Below, piece by piece: positions 23,581 to 35,290 of a stretch of 64,000 bases of DNA. Each line of letters starts with the position of its first letter. Position 1 is the stretch's first letter. The notes below the pieces were generated by a model that was not told the origin of the DNA, searched no databases, and saw only the letters and a program-made list of their open reading frames with translations. The DNA comes from Larix kaempferi (Eukaryota > Streptophyta > Pinopsida > Pinales > Pinaceae). The position numbers and the translations under genes were made by a program. Where the stretch lies: assembly GCA_027924585.1 (NCBI GenBank), contig BSBM01000190.1:4164501-4228500 (forward strand), read 5' to 3'.

Positions 23581-25330
23581 AAGGAGAATTCCAAATTACA
23601 AACGAGGCATTAGAGGAAATCTAAGATAGGATAATTGAAGATGTAAAATTACCTATCAACCTACAGCCGGAATGGGAGAGAACAGTAGAACATGCCCTTC
23701 ATTCTTATAACCTTGAGTAAAATGAAGAAGATCCAGAGGAAAGTGATGGGGAGGATCCGTGTAATGTCAATATACCAGAGTTAGAAGGAGCACACGATGT
23801 AGAGGGACCTCCATTAGAAATTCCATATATGAGCGGCCCTGTAAAAACAAGAAAAGTTAACATTTGCACATGCGAAGAGCCGAAGTTTGCATCCATTGGA
23901 GACTACTGGGATGATACAATGGTCGTGTAGATTGCAGACCTTCTACATGAATATCGGAATTTATTTCCAACAGAGTTTGCTGAAATGAAAGGAATTTTGG
24001 GTGACTTGGGAGTGATGAAGATACCTCTCAAGCCAGGCGTGAAGCCCGTTAAGAAAAGGAATTATAGACTGAATCCTAGATACAAAGAAAGAGTTAAGGT
24101 AGAACTAGACAAGATGCTTGATGCAGGGATCATTGAGCCAGTCTTAGAATCTGAATGGATAAGCCCTATGGTTATCCAAGATAACAAGACCAAAGGAGAA
24201 ATCAAGATCTGCATAGATATGAGGAAGCTGAATGATGCTTCGCTGCATGACCCATTTCTTACTCCATTTACAGATGAAGTATTAGACAATGTTGGAGGAA
24301 ATGAGGCCTATTCTTTCACTAATGGATTTTCTGGATACAATCAGATCAATATTGATGAGGCATATAGGCATAATAAAACTTTTTCTACTGAATGGGGATC
24401 ATATCAGTATACAGTTATGAATTTTGGGTTGAAGAATGCACCAACCATATTTTCTAGAGTTGTTGTGCCTGCATTCAAGGACTTTATCCATAAGTTCTTA
24501 GAAGTCTATTTTGATGATTGGATGGTCTTTGGTATACTCAAGAACCACTATGAGAATCTGAGAATGATGTTAGCTAAGTGCAGACAACATTATATTTCTT
24601 TGAATTTGAAGAAATGCATCTTTTGTGTGCTCTATGGAATTCTATTCGGACACATTGTCTGTAAAGAGGGTCTGATGGTTGATCCTACGAAGATCGTAGT
24701 TATTGTGAACCTGCCAGCACTGAATTTAGTGAAACAACTTCGCACCACACTGGGACATATGTGATACTCTAGAAAATTTATCAATGGTTATTCGCAGATA
24801 ACTGCACCAATGGAGAAGCTATTGAAGAAAGAAGCGCAGTTCATTTGGAACACAGAATGTGAGCAAGGCCTAGACACACTAAAGGAGAAAATGGTAACTG
24901 CACCTATCCTTTTCTTTCCAGATTGGGACAAGCAATTTCATGTACATGTTGATGCTTCGTCTATTGCACTTGGTGTGGTGGGAGCACAGCCAAGTGAGGG
25001 AGGCATTGACCATCCCATTGCATTCTCGAGCAGAAATCTCTCATCAGCTGAAAAGAGCTATACAACCATAGAAAGAGAAGGTCTAGCTATGGTGTACGCA
25101 CTCCAGAAATTCAGGCACTATTTGGTGGGTTCGCACTTCTCAGTGTTTACTAACCATTCTGGTTTAAAGTATCTGGTCAATAAACTAGCATTAAGGGGAG
25201 AATTTGCAGATGACTGTTACTATTCCAAGAATATGACTTTGAGATCATTGTTAAACCAGTCAGATTGAACCTAGGACCTAACCATCTCTCAAGGATCAAG
25301 TGAGGCGAAGAACCTACAAACCTCGAAGAC
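23581..25330 (+). pseudogene. Element A: linker, reverse transcriptase and RNase H (broken)
   Basis: An acidic linker (23640-23950, several frameshifts) leads to one frame from 23985 to 25268 with a stop at 24762. RT blocks: RLNPRYKERVKVELDKML, ISPMVIQDNKTKGEIKICID, DGFSGYNQI-like NGFSGYNQI, MNFGLKNAPTIFSRVV, and catalytic YFDDW (24507-24521). RNase H: HVHVDASSIALG (first Asp), TTIEREGLAMVYALQKFRHYL (Glu) and SVFTNHSGLKYL, where the expected TDH is TNH. The last ~60 codons read through a frameshift near 25200. The core of 259 codons (23985-24764) is the longest open piece. Confidence 0.9.
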
Positions 25331-26512
25331 AATCTACCTAACGCGGAGTTATTTTCCATACAGGTCACTGATGATTATTACAAAGACATTGTAGACTTTT
25401 TAACTACAGGATTGGCACCTATAGAGTTCACTACACAGCAGAAGAAGAAGCTGGTATTCTGAGCAGCAGATTTCACTATAATCACAGGTCAACTATACAA
25501 GTTGGGACCAGATGAAGTGCTACACAGATGTGTGTTGGATCATGAGAAGCCATTTATATTGTCTATTAGAGGACTAGAAAGTTGTCACGAAGAGATGAAA
25601 TGTCGTTAAAACCATAGTTGACACTACGAGCATTTGAAAAATGGTCTATTGATTTCGTGGGACCTATTAACCCATCGAGAAAGAGGATTGGTGTGAGATA
25701 TATTATCAGCACGACTGATTATCTCACCAGATGGGTAGAGGCTAAACCAATGAAGGACTGTAGTGCAACTACTACCACGCAGTTCATCTTCGAGAACATC
25801 CTTACTAGATTTGGATGCCCTAGATTTTAATGAGTGATCAAGGGACTCACGTTTTGAACAGAACTATTGAATCCCTTACCTAAGAGTTCCACATTTATCA
25901 TCAGAGGAGTACACCGTACCACCCTCAAGCCAACGAAACTGCTGAAGCTTTCAACTGGAGAATGCACTGAGAAATATATGCAATGTAAATAGGGATGATT
26001 GGGATCTGCGCATTCTAGCTGTGTGATGGGCATACAGAACAACTTGCAAAAATATTATAGGCCATACACCTTTTAGATTGGCCTATGGACAGGAAACTGT
26101 GATGCCGATGGAATATATTTTACCAAGCTTAAGGATTGTCGCATTCATAGGCATGGAGGATGAAGAAACAATAGAATAAAGGCTTCTACACTTGCTTGGA
26201 TTGGAGGAGGATTGCTTCATTGATAGCTTTCACCAGCAAGTGCAGAAAGACAGAGAAAAAGCATGGCATGATTGCCACATCAAGAACAAGTCCTTTCAGG
26301 TAGGTGACCTAGTCCTCCTGTATGATAGCAAGTTCATGAAATTGCCTAGAAAATTTAAAATTTATTTGCTTGGGCCATATATTGTTATGCATGTTACTAA
26401 CATTGGCGTAGTTCAGTTAGCCACATTAGTCAGAGATAACTTACCAAGTTTGGTGAATGGAAGTAGACTGAATCCCTACAGGGATAATCCTACTTCACAG
26501 AACCCTCAGTGA
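25331..26512 (+). pseudogene. Element A: integrase (zinc finger deleted)
   Basis: LYKLGPDEVLHRCVLDHEKP (25496-25555) is followed directly by sequence equivalent to B's 49590, so the HHCC zinc finger is lost in a deletion near 25560. The core begins [17 protein letters not shown] (25636-25686); a frameshift near 25828 precedes the second Asp (SDQGTH equivalent). The C-terminal part (26192-26512) is open: HDCHIKNKSFQVGDLVLLYD and LLGPYIVMHV, the GPY/F module of gypsy integrases, then NGSRLNPYRDNP. It corresponds to B's 49300-50520. Confidence 0.88.
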
Positions 26513-26998
26513 TTAGAAGAGAAGGAAATTTCTAAGTGTCAATTACAGTTGAAATTGGGCACTAGAAATTGAAACGCATTTGTACACAGTTTTGGTCTGA
26601 TATGTGAAGTTTGATGAAAAGGATGCATCAACCACATAGCATTAGTCGAGGAGTGAAGCTGTAAATGAAAAAAAAGAGAAGAAAAAGAAGAAAAACAAAA
26701 AACAAAAATAAAAAGGAAAATAAAATGAAAAGAAAAGAAGAACCACGCAGTACGAAGATCAAAATGTAGCTGCGCATATCAAATAGAACAACAAAGAAAC
26801 ACAGTTCAGAACAAAGAAACAAGACACAACGAAGTAACCGCATTGGGATAGTGACAACCCGCCGAGCAGTTAGACGCGAAACTCTTGCTAAGCTGAGTGC
26901 AACATATCAAGAGCTCACTGCTAAGATAACTCTACAAGAGGAAGAGCAACTCATGTAACCAGAAGTGGAAAGTGGCTCGGGGAAGAGCCACATGTAAG
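26513..26998 (+). other. Element A: 3' region with remnant of the extra ORF
   Basis: An A-rich stretch (26660-26740) is followed by a reading similar to the last codons of B's extra ORF: LAKLSATYQELTAKI (26883-26927) against EKLTHTFKELAMKI in B, and GSGKSHM-stop against GSGESHK-stop. About 2.5-2.8 kb of that ORF is missing here. Confidence 0.65.
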
Positions 26999-28821
26999 TG
27001 TTAGGGGCCTGTTGGGCATAGCCCAAGTAAGGAATTTTTGTGCAATACAGTTTTGGAGCTGCGAAGCTACAAGACAGCTCGGCTGAAGGCAGTTTTGGCA
27101 AGACAGATTTGAAGAGCTGAGAAGTTGAGAACAGTGTAGTATCGGTAGGGTAAGAGCTGCGCGGCTACGTCCCATCTCCACGAAGTGGTAGCACCGTGCA
27201 GTGGCAGTGGAACACCTATTTTGGATAAAGAATGTAAGGAAAGGTCGAGCTGTGAAAGAAACCTTCTTTGGTAGGTGTTTGGCCTAGCCCAGATGGGGCA
27301 ATTTTTAATAGGAAGTATTGTGAGAATTGTGGAGCTAAGCATAGTTAAGTTTGAACAATTTTGGGATACGTTTTGGTATGCTGCGAAGTTGCGTGGAGCA
27401 TAGTGTCAGAGTAGCTGCGTGGTTGGTGTTGCGAGGAGTGCAACACCGCAATGTGCCATGTCAATGAAGATCCAGCTAAGCACATCATCAATGGATGAAG
27501 GCAGTTATTTTGGTTAGGTCACAGAAGACCTATTTTTGGAAAAGATCGTCGATAACTACCAAGCAGTGGGTAAGTGCAGATCAGAGGTAGGTGACTGATC
27601 ACAATGGGCAGAAGACTACTACCACTCGAACCAGTCATCTAAGGCTAGAAAAGAAGGAATAGATCGGCAGAAGCAACCTATTGGTGTGCATATAATAGAA
27701 GATCCACTACCAGATATCAGTAGTCTGGTTTTGGGAAAACCATGACAGTTTTGTAAACCTAAGGGTTTTGCCTTTGTAAAATGTAAAGACATGACCTACG
27801 GGTCTTGATATATATATATAAGGAAATTTTGTAAAGGAAAAGGGTTAACTCTCATTCTGGTTAATATTATTGAATATTGTAAGATCTATTAGATAAAATC
27901 ATTGTAAAGGCTTTGTAGCTGAGCGCGCAGAGACCTAATTGTGAGAGAAAGAAAGAAGAGCGTCTGCAGCTAAGTGTGTAGAGACCTAATTGTGAGAGAA
28001 AGAAAGAAGAATGTCTACAACTGATTGTGTAGACAAAAGAACTATTGTACCCTTTCCTAAATAGTAAACAACAGTTCTTGTGGACGTAGCTTCCCATCCG
28101 AGGGGGGTGAACCATGTTAAACCATTGTGTTATGTGATTTTTGTGCATGATTATTATTAATTTGTTATTCAAATTACTTACAGTGCATGCATGAGGTTAC
28201 GGTTATCTTATATGTGTTTATTTTTATCTATATTCTTCGTGGAAGGGATGGAATAAGATGTTAAAAGCTCATGCATGGACGAATGATAGCAGGAAAGCCC
28301 CTATAAGTCTCAAATGAATGGATCAATGAGATAACCACACAGTTAATTGTTAGGAGTGAATCACGGTATCAAGCACACAACACTGCGTATCTCACTCATG
28401 TGCATAGATCATGATGTTTATCAGTGTAAAATAATGATGAATGCTTAAAGGCTATCGAATAAGGTTGAGTAGAAGTTATTAAGTCTCATAAATTCCACTT
28501 CGTGGCCTCTCGATGCACTGAGGGTGCAAATATCCTTGTTCTTGAAGATATTCGACGTGGAGTAGGAGACTCTGCGCAACCACTAAACGTAGCTGCGTAT
28601 TCCATCACCTCGCTGTGCATTAATCAGCTGAATCAATCGCACCACCTAGTTGTGGAAACCTGCTTCTACAACCACTCCCTGAACTTCGCTTCAGGTGAGA
28701 CCTCAGGTTTCTTGCAGTCTGTTGCCGAAAGGGCCGGTTAATAGGGGTGTTGTTAGTATTTTGTACTGTGAAGTACCTGGGTCTACATTGGAAAACCTCT
28801 AGAACAGTGCTGCGACCAAAA
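26999..28821 (+). repeat. 5' LTR of element B
   Basis: 1,823 bp, about 320 bp longer than the 3' LTR. The first ~280 bp (27000-27280) look like a duplicated, diverged version of the next block: GGCCTGTTGGGCATAGCCC against GGCCTAGCCCAGATGGGGC. A 54-bp unit with TAATTGTGAGAGAAAGAAAG is doubled at 27935-28015 but single in the 3' LTR (54640). TATA-like run at 27807-27820. No convincing PBS follows (ATTGGTTCTGTTTCC), and only 55 bases separate it from gag, so part of the leader may be deleted. Confidence 0.85.
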
Positions 28822-28876
28822 ATTGGTTCTGTTTCCATGCTAAGACTGGTGATGCAATAGTGTATTCAGAAAAGTA

Positions 28877-29360
28877 ATGTCCGATAGTTGGCATCTAGAA
28901 CAGAAAGAAATATGGGCCCGGTGCGATAAGATTGAAGGAGACTTTGCAAAGGAAGAAAACAGACATCCATGTCTATTTAACGTACAGTGGTTGAATAGAT
29001 ACTTGTGGCGAGACATCCACGAAATTGTTTGGCCATCGTTTCCAAACAAGCTACACGAGTGGATATCGCACCTAGCAGAAAGAAAGAATTGCTCCCAAGG
29101 ACGAGTACCTATAGAGTCCAGAGCTTACTCAACAACTCAAAGAAATCGACATCACACTGGCACAAGCAGTTCACTTCTGGGTTGATAGCATACTAGAAGG
29201 TTTTTGACTGAGTTTGCTATAGATATGCTAAAATCATACAGCCAAGCTAAAGCATACTTTTTTGAAGGATTCAGAGGTAAGTTCTTGAAAAACCTAACCC
29301 TATAGATTAAAATGCTTTTAGCTGAGAAAGGTGTTTTAAGAATGCACCAATAGTTCAAAA
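28877..29360 (+). pseudogene. Element B: N-terminal gag segment (broken)
   Basis: ATG at 28877 opens MSDSWHLEQKEIWARCDKIE, continuing past LFNVQWLNRYLWRDI and KLHEWISHLAERK. A frameshift near 29090 moves the reading to ELLPRTSTYRVQSLLNN. Trp-rich, with alternating charge. I do not recognise a named domain; by position it is the matrix-like start of gag. It runs on with stops to about 29360. Confidence 0.6.
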
Positions 29361-29366
29361 TATGTC

Positions 29367-30261
29367 ATGGTAGAGAACACATACATTGATTCTGACGAAG
29401 AAAACCATCCTTTGAGAAGTGGAAAGATATACAAGATTACTAATGAGAAGAAACCCACATCCTCTAGAAATCATATAGCTACCGAAATTCCATGTGACCT
29501 CAATATTAGGAACACTCAGTTATCATCCACAATCCAGTGCATTATACCTCAGAATCAATCAGTCCAGAACCCATACACTGTGAGCATCGCACAGCCCATC
29601 CTAAAGCTCAGTAATACTACTAACACCGCAATACCGAGTACTCATGGCACTACATCTCAGCCCATTTCCCATAATACTATCCCTAGCATGATCTAGCAAC
29701 CTGTATCTACTTTTGTCAGAGGAAATCAGTCTCAGAATAATACGAAATCCGGAAGCAGAATGACAGATAATGATATAAAACTACCGATATTCAAAGGAAC
29801 GAGTCAGGAATACCCTATTCAGCACTGGTTTCTATGTAGAGCCATGTGGAGTGTTAAGCAAGTGATATATGATGCTATCAAGAGAGCACAACTCATAACT
29901 ACTTTCAGAGATAGAGCGTTGCATTGGTTTATGAAGTATTCTCAGGCACAACCAAGAACCTTAGTAGATATCAAGATCGTGATTGCAGCCGAGTTTAAGA
30001 AACCCAAATCAGAATCACAGTGCATAACAGAGTTGAAAGAAATCAAGCAGAAACCTATTGAATCGGTCTGGGAATTCGACCAAAAATTCAAAACATTGTT
30101 GGACCAAGTGAGCTTTGTTATAGCTCCGCAACAACATCAATAATGGTTCATTAATGCACTATTGCACCACATCAGACAACCACTAATGCAACAGAAGGTT
30201 GTATCTCAAGCTGAGCCCTTGGAGATCGCAATAAAGTTGGAAGCTTCACCAATTAGAGAAA
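29367..30261 (+). pseudogene. Element B: gag capsid domain, first part
   Basis: A Ser/Thr/Asn-rich linker (29367-29696, stop, then 29700-29760) leads to a capsid core: KLPIFKGTSQEYPIQHWF (29776-29829), ITTFRDRALHWFMKYSQ, TLVDIKIVIAAEF and PIESVWEFDQKFKTLLDQV. This matches the retrotransposon gag family. A stop lies at 30141 (TAA, from CAA or similar). The domain continues as ALLHHIRQPLMQQKV and ends at 30261, where element C is inserted after the target site AGAAA. The frame is continuous with 45177 once C and one duplication copy are removed. Confidence 0.85.
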
Positions 30262-31303
30262 TGTTATAGGTCAAACTTGCACCTCTCCATCCGTGATCAC
30301 CTTGAGCTGTTGATCACACAAAAGGACAACTTGGATGGAGGAGCATGTTGACCTTAGATGATACTTTGACTCACTCTATTTCCTAATTTTACTGGAAAAA
30401 CCCTAAATATAGCATTTTGAGATATGAGCGCTACTCTACCTAAAGAGAGTAGCGCCCATACGCTACTCCAGTGTATAATAGTAGCTCCCATATCCTAATA
30501 TACGCTACTCCTTCTCAGCATAGTAGTGCTCAGAATTTTAAACTCGATTAGCACTAGTTGATAAGCACTAAAGTAGTGCCCTATACGCTACTTCACTGAA
30601 CAAGAGTCACGTACATCTTAAAAGATGATTAAAAAATAAATTAATTTCTCGAGGAGGATTAGTTGCTGGTAGTTTCCCAACTCCCCCAACTTCCTCCATA
30701 ACTATACATCGACCTGAACTACTTCCCTAATCTTATAAATACAAAGAAGATTAAAAGAGAAAGGTTAGATGGTGAGATGGATTAATGGAGAAACCTTGAG
30801 ACATAGAGAGAAGCTTGCATTGGAGGAGTTGATGCTAAAGATATCCAAGCCAAAGAAGAGCAAGAGCCCAGAATCAAGTTGCAGGAACCTGTTACAGGAT
30901 CAGGTATACTTGTACATCATTTTACTTTTGACAATAAAGGTTGAAGTGTCTTTCTTGTTCCAACTTAAATGTGTTCTGAAATAACATCTTAATTTGGATC
31001 TGTTTTGGTCAATATTGAATGTTAAACATTGTTTTTGTTTCTTTCAAGCTTTATATATTGCCCAAAGTGCTTTGAGAAAGGTATTGTTATTGCAGGTTTA
31101 CTGAAAGGAAGGTGGATTTGGAGGTTGAACACAAGATCAAGCAAAGGCTAGGATCGAACTTCAATTGAAAGGTGTGTTCCCAAGATCCATAACTTATTTC
31201 TTTTCATAAATATCTTTGTGATATCATCAATACACTTACCTGTCACCCCAACCAAGTTGATAGCATTAGTTTCCTTGCTATAGGGTAGATTTGCCCGCCA
31301 ACA
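30262..31303 (+). repeat. 5' LTR of element C
   Basis: Starts TGTTATAGGTCAAAC and ends CCCGCCAACA. Carries TTATAAATA at 30733-30741 and a cluster of GTAGCG/CGCTAC motifs (30425-30600). A small ORF of 71 codons (30769-30984) lies downstream of the TATA box and is also open in the 3' LTR. Confidence 0.95.
30733..30741 (+). promoter_or_regulatory. LTR TATA box of element C
   Basis: TTATAAATA, identical in the 3' LTR (44601-44609). Transcription is expected to start 25-35 bases downstream, which places the conserved small ORF in the leader of the element RNA. Confidence 0.65.
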
Positions 31304-31306
31304 GAC

Positions 31307-31324
31307 TGGCGACTCCGCTGGGGA
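31307..31324 (+). other. Primer binding site of element C
   Basis: TGGCGACTCCGCTGGGGA, three bases after the 5' LTR. Ogre/Tat-type plant elements use a very similar PBS thought to pair with a tRNA-Arg. An imperfect reverse echo, GGTGACTGTTCCCCCAGG, lies near 32699. Confidence 0.85.
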
Positions 31325-33170
31325 AAGTTGAGTTTTGGCTCTAGGAAACCTTGTTCTTGTTTGTCTTCTTAGAATTGTTTTGACTTATTTGATGTGTTGA
31401 GAAACCCTGTAGGTATCCCCTGACTGTTTCTTGCTGCTTTCATCAGTCTTTTGGTATCCTTCAAAGTCAGTTTTTTAAGATTTTGAGATATGAGCGCTAC
31501 CCTATTGTATATACAGTAGTACCCATACGCTACTGTTCTATACATACAATAGCGCCCATCTATGTAAGGGCACGAGTTTCCCTACTGCACAGTAGGGTAC
31601 ACTTTCTGAAGCATTCTGTTTTTGGTTTGCATACTCTTGTATCTGTTGTTTGTGGCAACGTTTGTCTTATTTTTACTCATCCCATCCTTTGTTTTATGGT
31701 TTGGTCCGTTTTAGAGCTTCTAGGGTGTCTTCTGATTTGGTTCATTTCCATTCTTCCTGGACTTATTGTCTTTTTATGGTTACAGGTGCATTTAAACAGT
31801 TGTAGGCTAATTCGTTTCTCAGTATCTTTGTGTTAGTAGGGCAGCTTGCTTGTCTACTTTTGCTTGGCATAGTGGTCTTGCTAGGGCTAGATACTTTAGG
31901 TCAGTCCTTTTGTGTCTTTCTCCTTTGTTTTCTCCCACTTTGTTTCCGAGTTTAGAGGCTTTTTCTTTGCAAAAAATCTGTAGATCAAGTCATTTTCGAG
32001 CTAGTGTCTTGATAGTTATAAGCTTAGGAACTTTTTAGCCATACTTACACACATTGCACATAAGTTTTATTTTACTTTCCATTTTTCATAGTTCTTTTTC
32101 GTTTATAGAAAAAGTAAAAAAAAAAAATTGGTAGTTTAAGTTTAATAAGACTTATTTTTCTTGTTACAGGATAGCATAGGATATTTTGTACAATTTCAAA
32201 AAAGAAAACAAAAAATTTTTGGTAGGTTTACTCAAATTTTCAGTTTTGGAAAGAAGTAAAAAAAAAAAATGAAAAGAGCTTTGTTGTAGAAAGTTTTGAT
32301 TTTATTGCACTTTTGTTTCCTTGTTGCTACCACGCCACACAAAAGGACTACCCTTTTTGAGTAATAACAGCCCTAAAAAATATTTTAATAAAATAAATTA
32401 GAAACATTTTTTCTTTTTAGGGATACACTACACCAACTAGTTTTGGTTAGGATCTTGAGTTTAAATCACCTTAAACCACTCAAGATCACACATTACGCAA
32501 AAATCGTAGTAAGAATATCCCAAGTAAACCCACCTCACTCAAAACTTTCCTGAGATCTATGTAGTAGGTCATTGCGAGATCAGATTGCTAGGAATACTCC
32601 TCCTACTTTTTGTTCAAGCATACGCCAGGATCAGATTGCGTATTGGGGACTCTTTTGAGTTTCGGGCTTAGCTACCCTGCCCATGCTTTCTGATTCGACT
32701 GGTGACTGTTCCCCCAGGAGTTTTCGATGTTGTGGTATCCTTAGTATCTGACTCTAGGTTCATACACAGGTGATAGCAGAGGGTATATCTATTGTACCTA
32801 AGACAGACGTGGGAGGAAATCCCTTGCAGGTCTTTGGGAGGGCGGTTGGGTGATTCCAGCGCTTGCACCCTTAGTCATTGCATTGTGGACCCCGGGTAAC
32901 TATCTTTCTTCCTTCGTTGATCTGTTCTGGGCCCTCATCATCCTAGACTCTTCTCCGAAAGGCATCTTTGTTTGCCTGGTTTGTATACTTAGGACTTTTT
33001 AGTTGGCGTGCTATTTTCCCCCTAGTTGTAGCGACCACTAGGTTCTAGTCTGTTATTTTATATTTATAATCATAGAGAATCAAGAGCTTTGTAGATCGAG
33101 GAGGTTTCAAAACCTTCCACCACTTAGAACAGAACCTTTACAGCTAGCTAGATGACAGCGGGTAAACCTC
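31325..33170 (+). other. Long leader of element C
   Basis: About 1.85 kb without a credible gene. A string shared with the LTR, TTTTGAGATATGAGCGCTAC, occurs at 31481-31500, followed by more GTAGCG-type motifs up to 31560. T-rich and A-rich runs at 32050-32300. ORFs at 31483-31836 and 31850-32038 have no recognisable domain. Confidence 0.65.
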
Positions 33171-35290
33171 GGTATTTCTTCAGAAATTACTCCTGAAATT
33201 GAATTTCCTGAAGAAATTCTTGTAACAGAAAACCTTGAAATAGAGGTTCCTGAGGAACCACTACCAGGTACCACAGATCAACAACACTTTAGTTCAATTG
33301 AGGTTGAAGATCATACATCTGCGGAGTATAGCACTCCTTTCAATCCTCCTTTAACCAATACTAGAATTTCGCTTCTGTCACCTGTTGGTTTCCAGCAGCT
33401 TCATTTCAGTGCAGATAATTCCTTGCCCGGACATCTGATGTCTAACCTAGGAGGTGAACAGGGAGTTCCCCAAACTCCCACTTTAGGTATGAACACCAAC
33501 ACAGTAAATCCTTCTTTTACTGCTACACCAAGTCAGGCACAAACCACATCTGTGTCTACTCCATCTTTCAGTTTCAACACTGGTACATTAGGTATGCCTA
33601 GTTTGACAATGATGGCATCTATTCCTACACCTACTGTTGGACCTAGCAGTACATCCAACTGTGCAGCAGCTCCTGCTTCTCAACCGTTATATCAGATTCC
33701 TAGTACTTGGATTTCCACACCTGTTGTAGGACCAAGTGCTTCTACAAACATGCCAGTCATGGGCACCATGACTGCACTGTCCACATCAGCTTCTACTAGT
33801 CTAAATACCTTTGTAGGCCCTAACATAAATCAATGTAGTATGCCTACAGGTAATGTCCTTTTTTGCTTATTTTCAGGGGGAGGGGGTAATATATTTAACC
33901 AACAATATGGCAGGACTAACACCCAGCCACAGTGGACGAACCCACAGAGCACTAATCCACTTTCATATGGGTGAGGAAATTTTAATAACTCTTTCACACA
34001 ACAACAACTTGTGGCAGGGGGCAACCCCTACCAACAAGTAGCTGGGGGTAACCCCTACCAACAAGTAACTGGGGGCAACCCCTATCAACAGATGGTAGGT
34101 GGAAACTCCTATCAGCATATGGTGGGAAGCAACCCTTATCAACAAATGGTTGGGGGCAACCCCTACCAACAGACGGCTGGGGGCAACCCCTACCAGCAGT
34201 TCATGGGTCAAACTATGGGTAATTCCACTTTTTCGACCCTCGCTTATCAAGTACCGTCTTACCGGCCTCGTCTACCATTTTTGGCAACTTTAAATTTGCC
34301 AGATCTTTCCAAACTGACGAATGATCCTGTGTGTCATAATGCTACATGGCCATCAGTTCCCACCAAGTTACCTTCAGACACTCCAAAGTTCGAACGCAAA
34401 GCAGGTGAAGACCCTGGTGACCATGTCACTACTTTCCACTTATGGTGTTCCTCCAATTCATTAAACAAAGATTCCACCAGATTGATATTGTTTCAAAGGA
34501 CCTTAACTAGTGCTGCAGCCAAATGGTACATTGAGTTACCTGCAGCAACATTCTCTAGTTTTGGGGATCTCGCGACAGTCTTTTTGAATCACTTCCAGCT
34601 TCCTGTTCGGTATGATGCCGGAACAAACCTTTTGTCTACATTTAGGAAAAACAAAGCCACTCACTTATCTGACCACATTCAGGAGTGGTGAAGACGGAAG
34701 AGGCTCATTAAGGCCAACATACCTCTGGAGTTCCTTCTTGAGTGGTACTTGAAATCACTCCTTCCTTATATTTCTAAGGAAGTAGCTACATCCGGAGTAT
34801 CTAATGAGGAAGAAGCCATCCTACAGACTCAGTAGTTAGACCTCGTGTATGCACAATATGGGTTACTGTATGAGATCATACCCAATGCACCGGGATCGAA
34901 TACTGATCCGAGTAGATCGAAACTTGGACCACATGCTGACGGCATAGTGGGTTCAGTTGACTCTGGAGCTTTCGAAGCATTGAATAAACAGGTTCATGCC
35001 TTATTAGTCAAACAATCAACTGTAGATGTTTCTTCCGTCACGACCTCTCCTTCTACTTCTGAGCCTGTCAACTAGGTTCAGAACAATCAAAAGAGCCCTC
35101 GGCAGCCCAATAACAAAAAGAAGGGAAAGAAAGGAGAGGGGAACCAACAAAAGCCCAAAAAAGACAATGCCGAAGAGGGTAACAAAGAGGAAAAGAAGGT
35201 TAAGTTCCCTTGTAAACTTTGCAAGTAGAACCACCTTACTCACCAATGCCCTTTGCTTGAAGAAGCCTAGAAGCTCTTAAGAGAAAAGAA
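33171..35290 (+). pseudogene. Element C gag (capsid and nucleocapsid), broken by stops
   Basis: One frame. An acidic then Ser/Thr/Pro-rich N-terminal region (33171-33960) lacks a clear ATG. Seven tandem copies of a GGNPYQQ-type nonapeptide lie at 34017-34210. The capsid core has YRPRLPFLATLNLPDLSKL, TPKFERKAGEDPGDHVTTFH, SAAAKWYIELP and LSDHIQEW (34260-34690). A Lys-rich stretch (35085-35200) precedes one knuckle, FPCKLCK-stop-NHLTHQC (35205-35245), of the CX2CX3HX4C type. Stops at 33972 (TGA), 34689 (TGA), 34833 (TAG), 35073 (TAG), about 35226 (TAG) and 35268 (TAG) fit C-to-T or G-to-A changes of Arg, Gln or Trp codons. Confidence 0.88.

Larger units (their letters stand above)
22651..26998 (+). 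mobile_element. Ty3/gypsy element A, 5'-truncated interior
   Basis: Starts inside the protease region (GVSTSAKFEVIEIV) and runs through a capsid-like domain, RT, RNase H and integrase to GGCTCGGGGAAGAGCCACAT. It aligns with element B (46600-50500) throughout but lacks almost all of B's extra ORF. Its 3' end is interrupted by B: GTAAG at 26994-26998 is repeated at 55473-55477, and an LTR-like sequence diverged from B's follows at 55478-56759. No 5' LTR, gag or knuckles are present. Confidence 0.8.

Noticed and set aside
27867-28172. 101-codon minus-strand ORF with internal repeats
   Set aside because: It is the reverse reading of a duplicated 54-bp unit in element B's LTR.
31483-32038. Two plus-strand ORFs in the leader of element C as genes
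   Set aside because: Phe/Leu/Ser-rich readings of T-rich DNA, no domain, and in the normal untranslated leader position.
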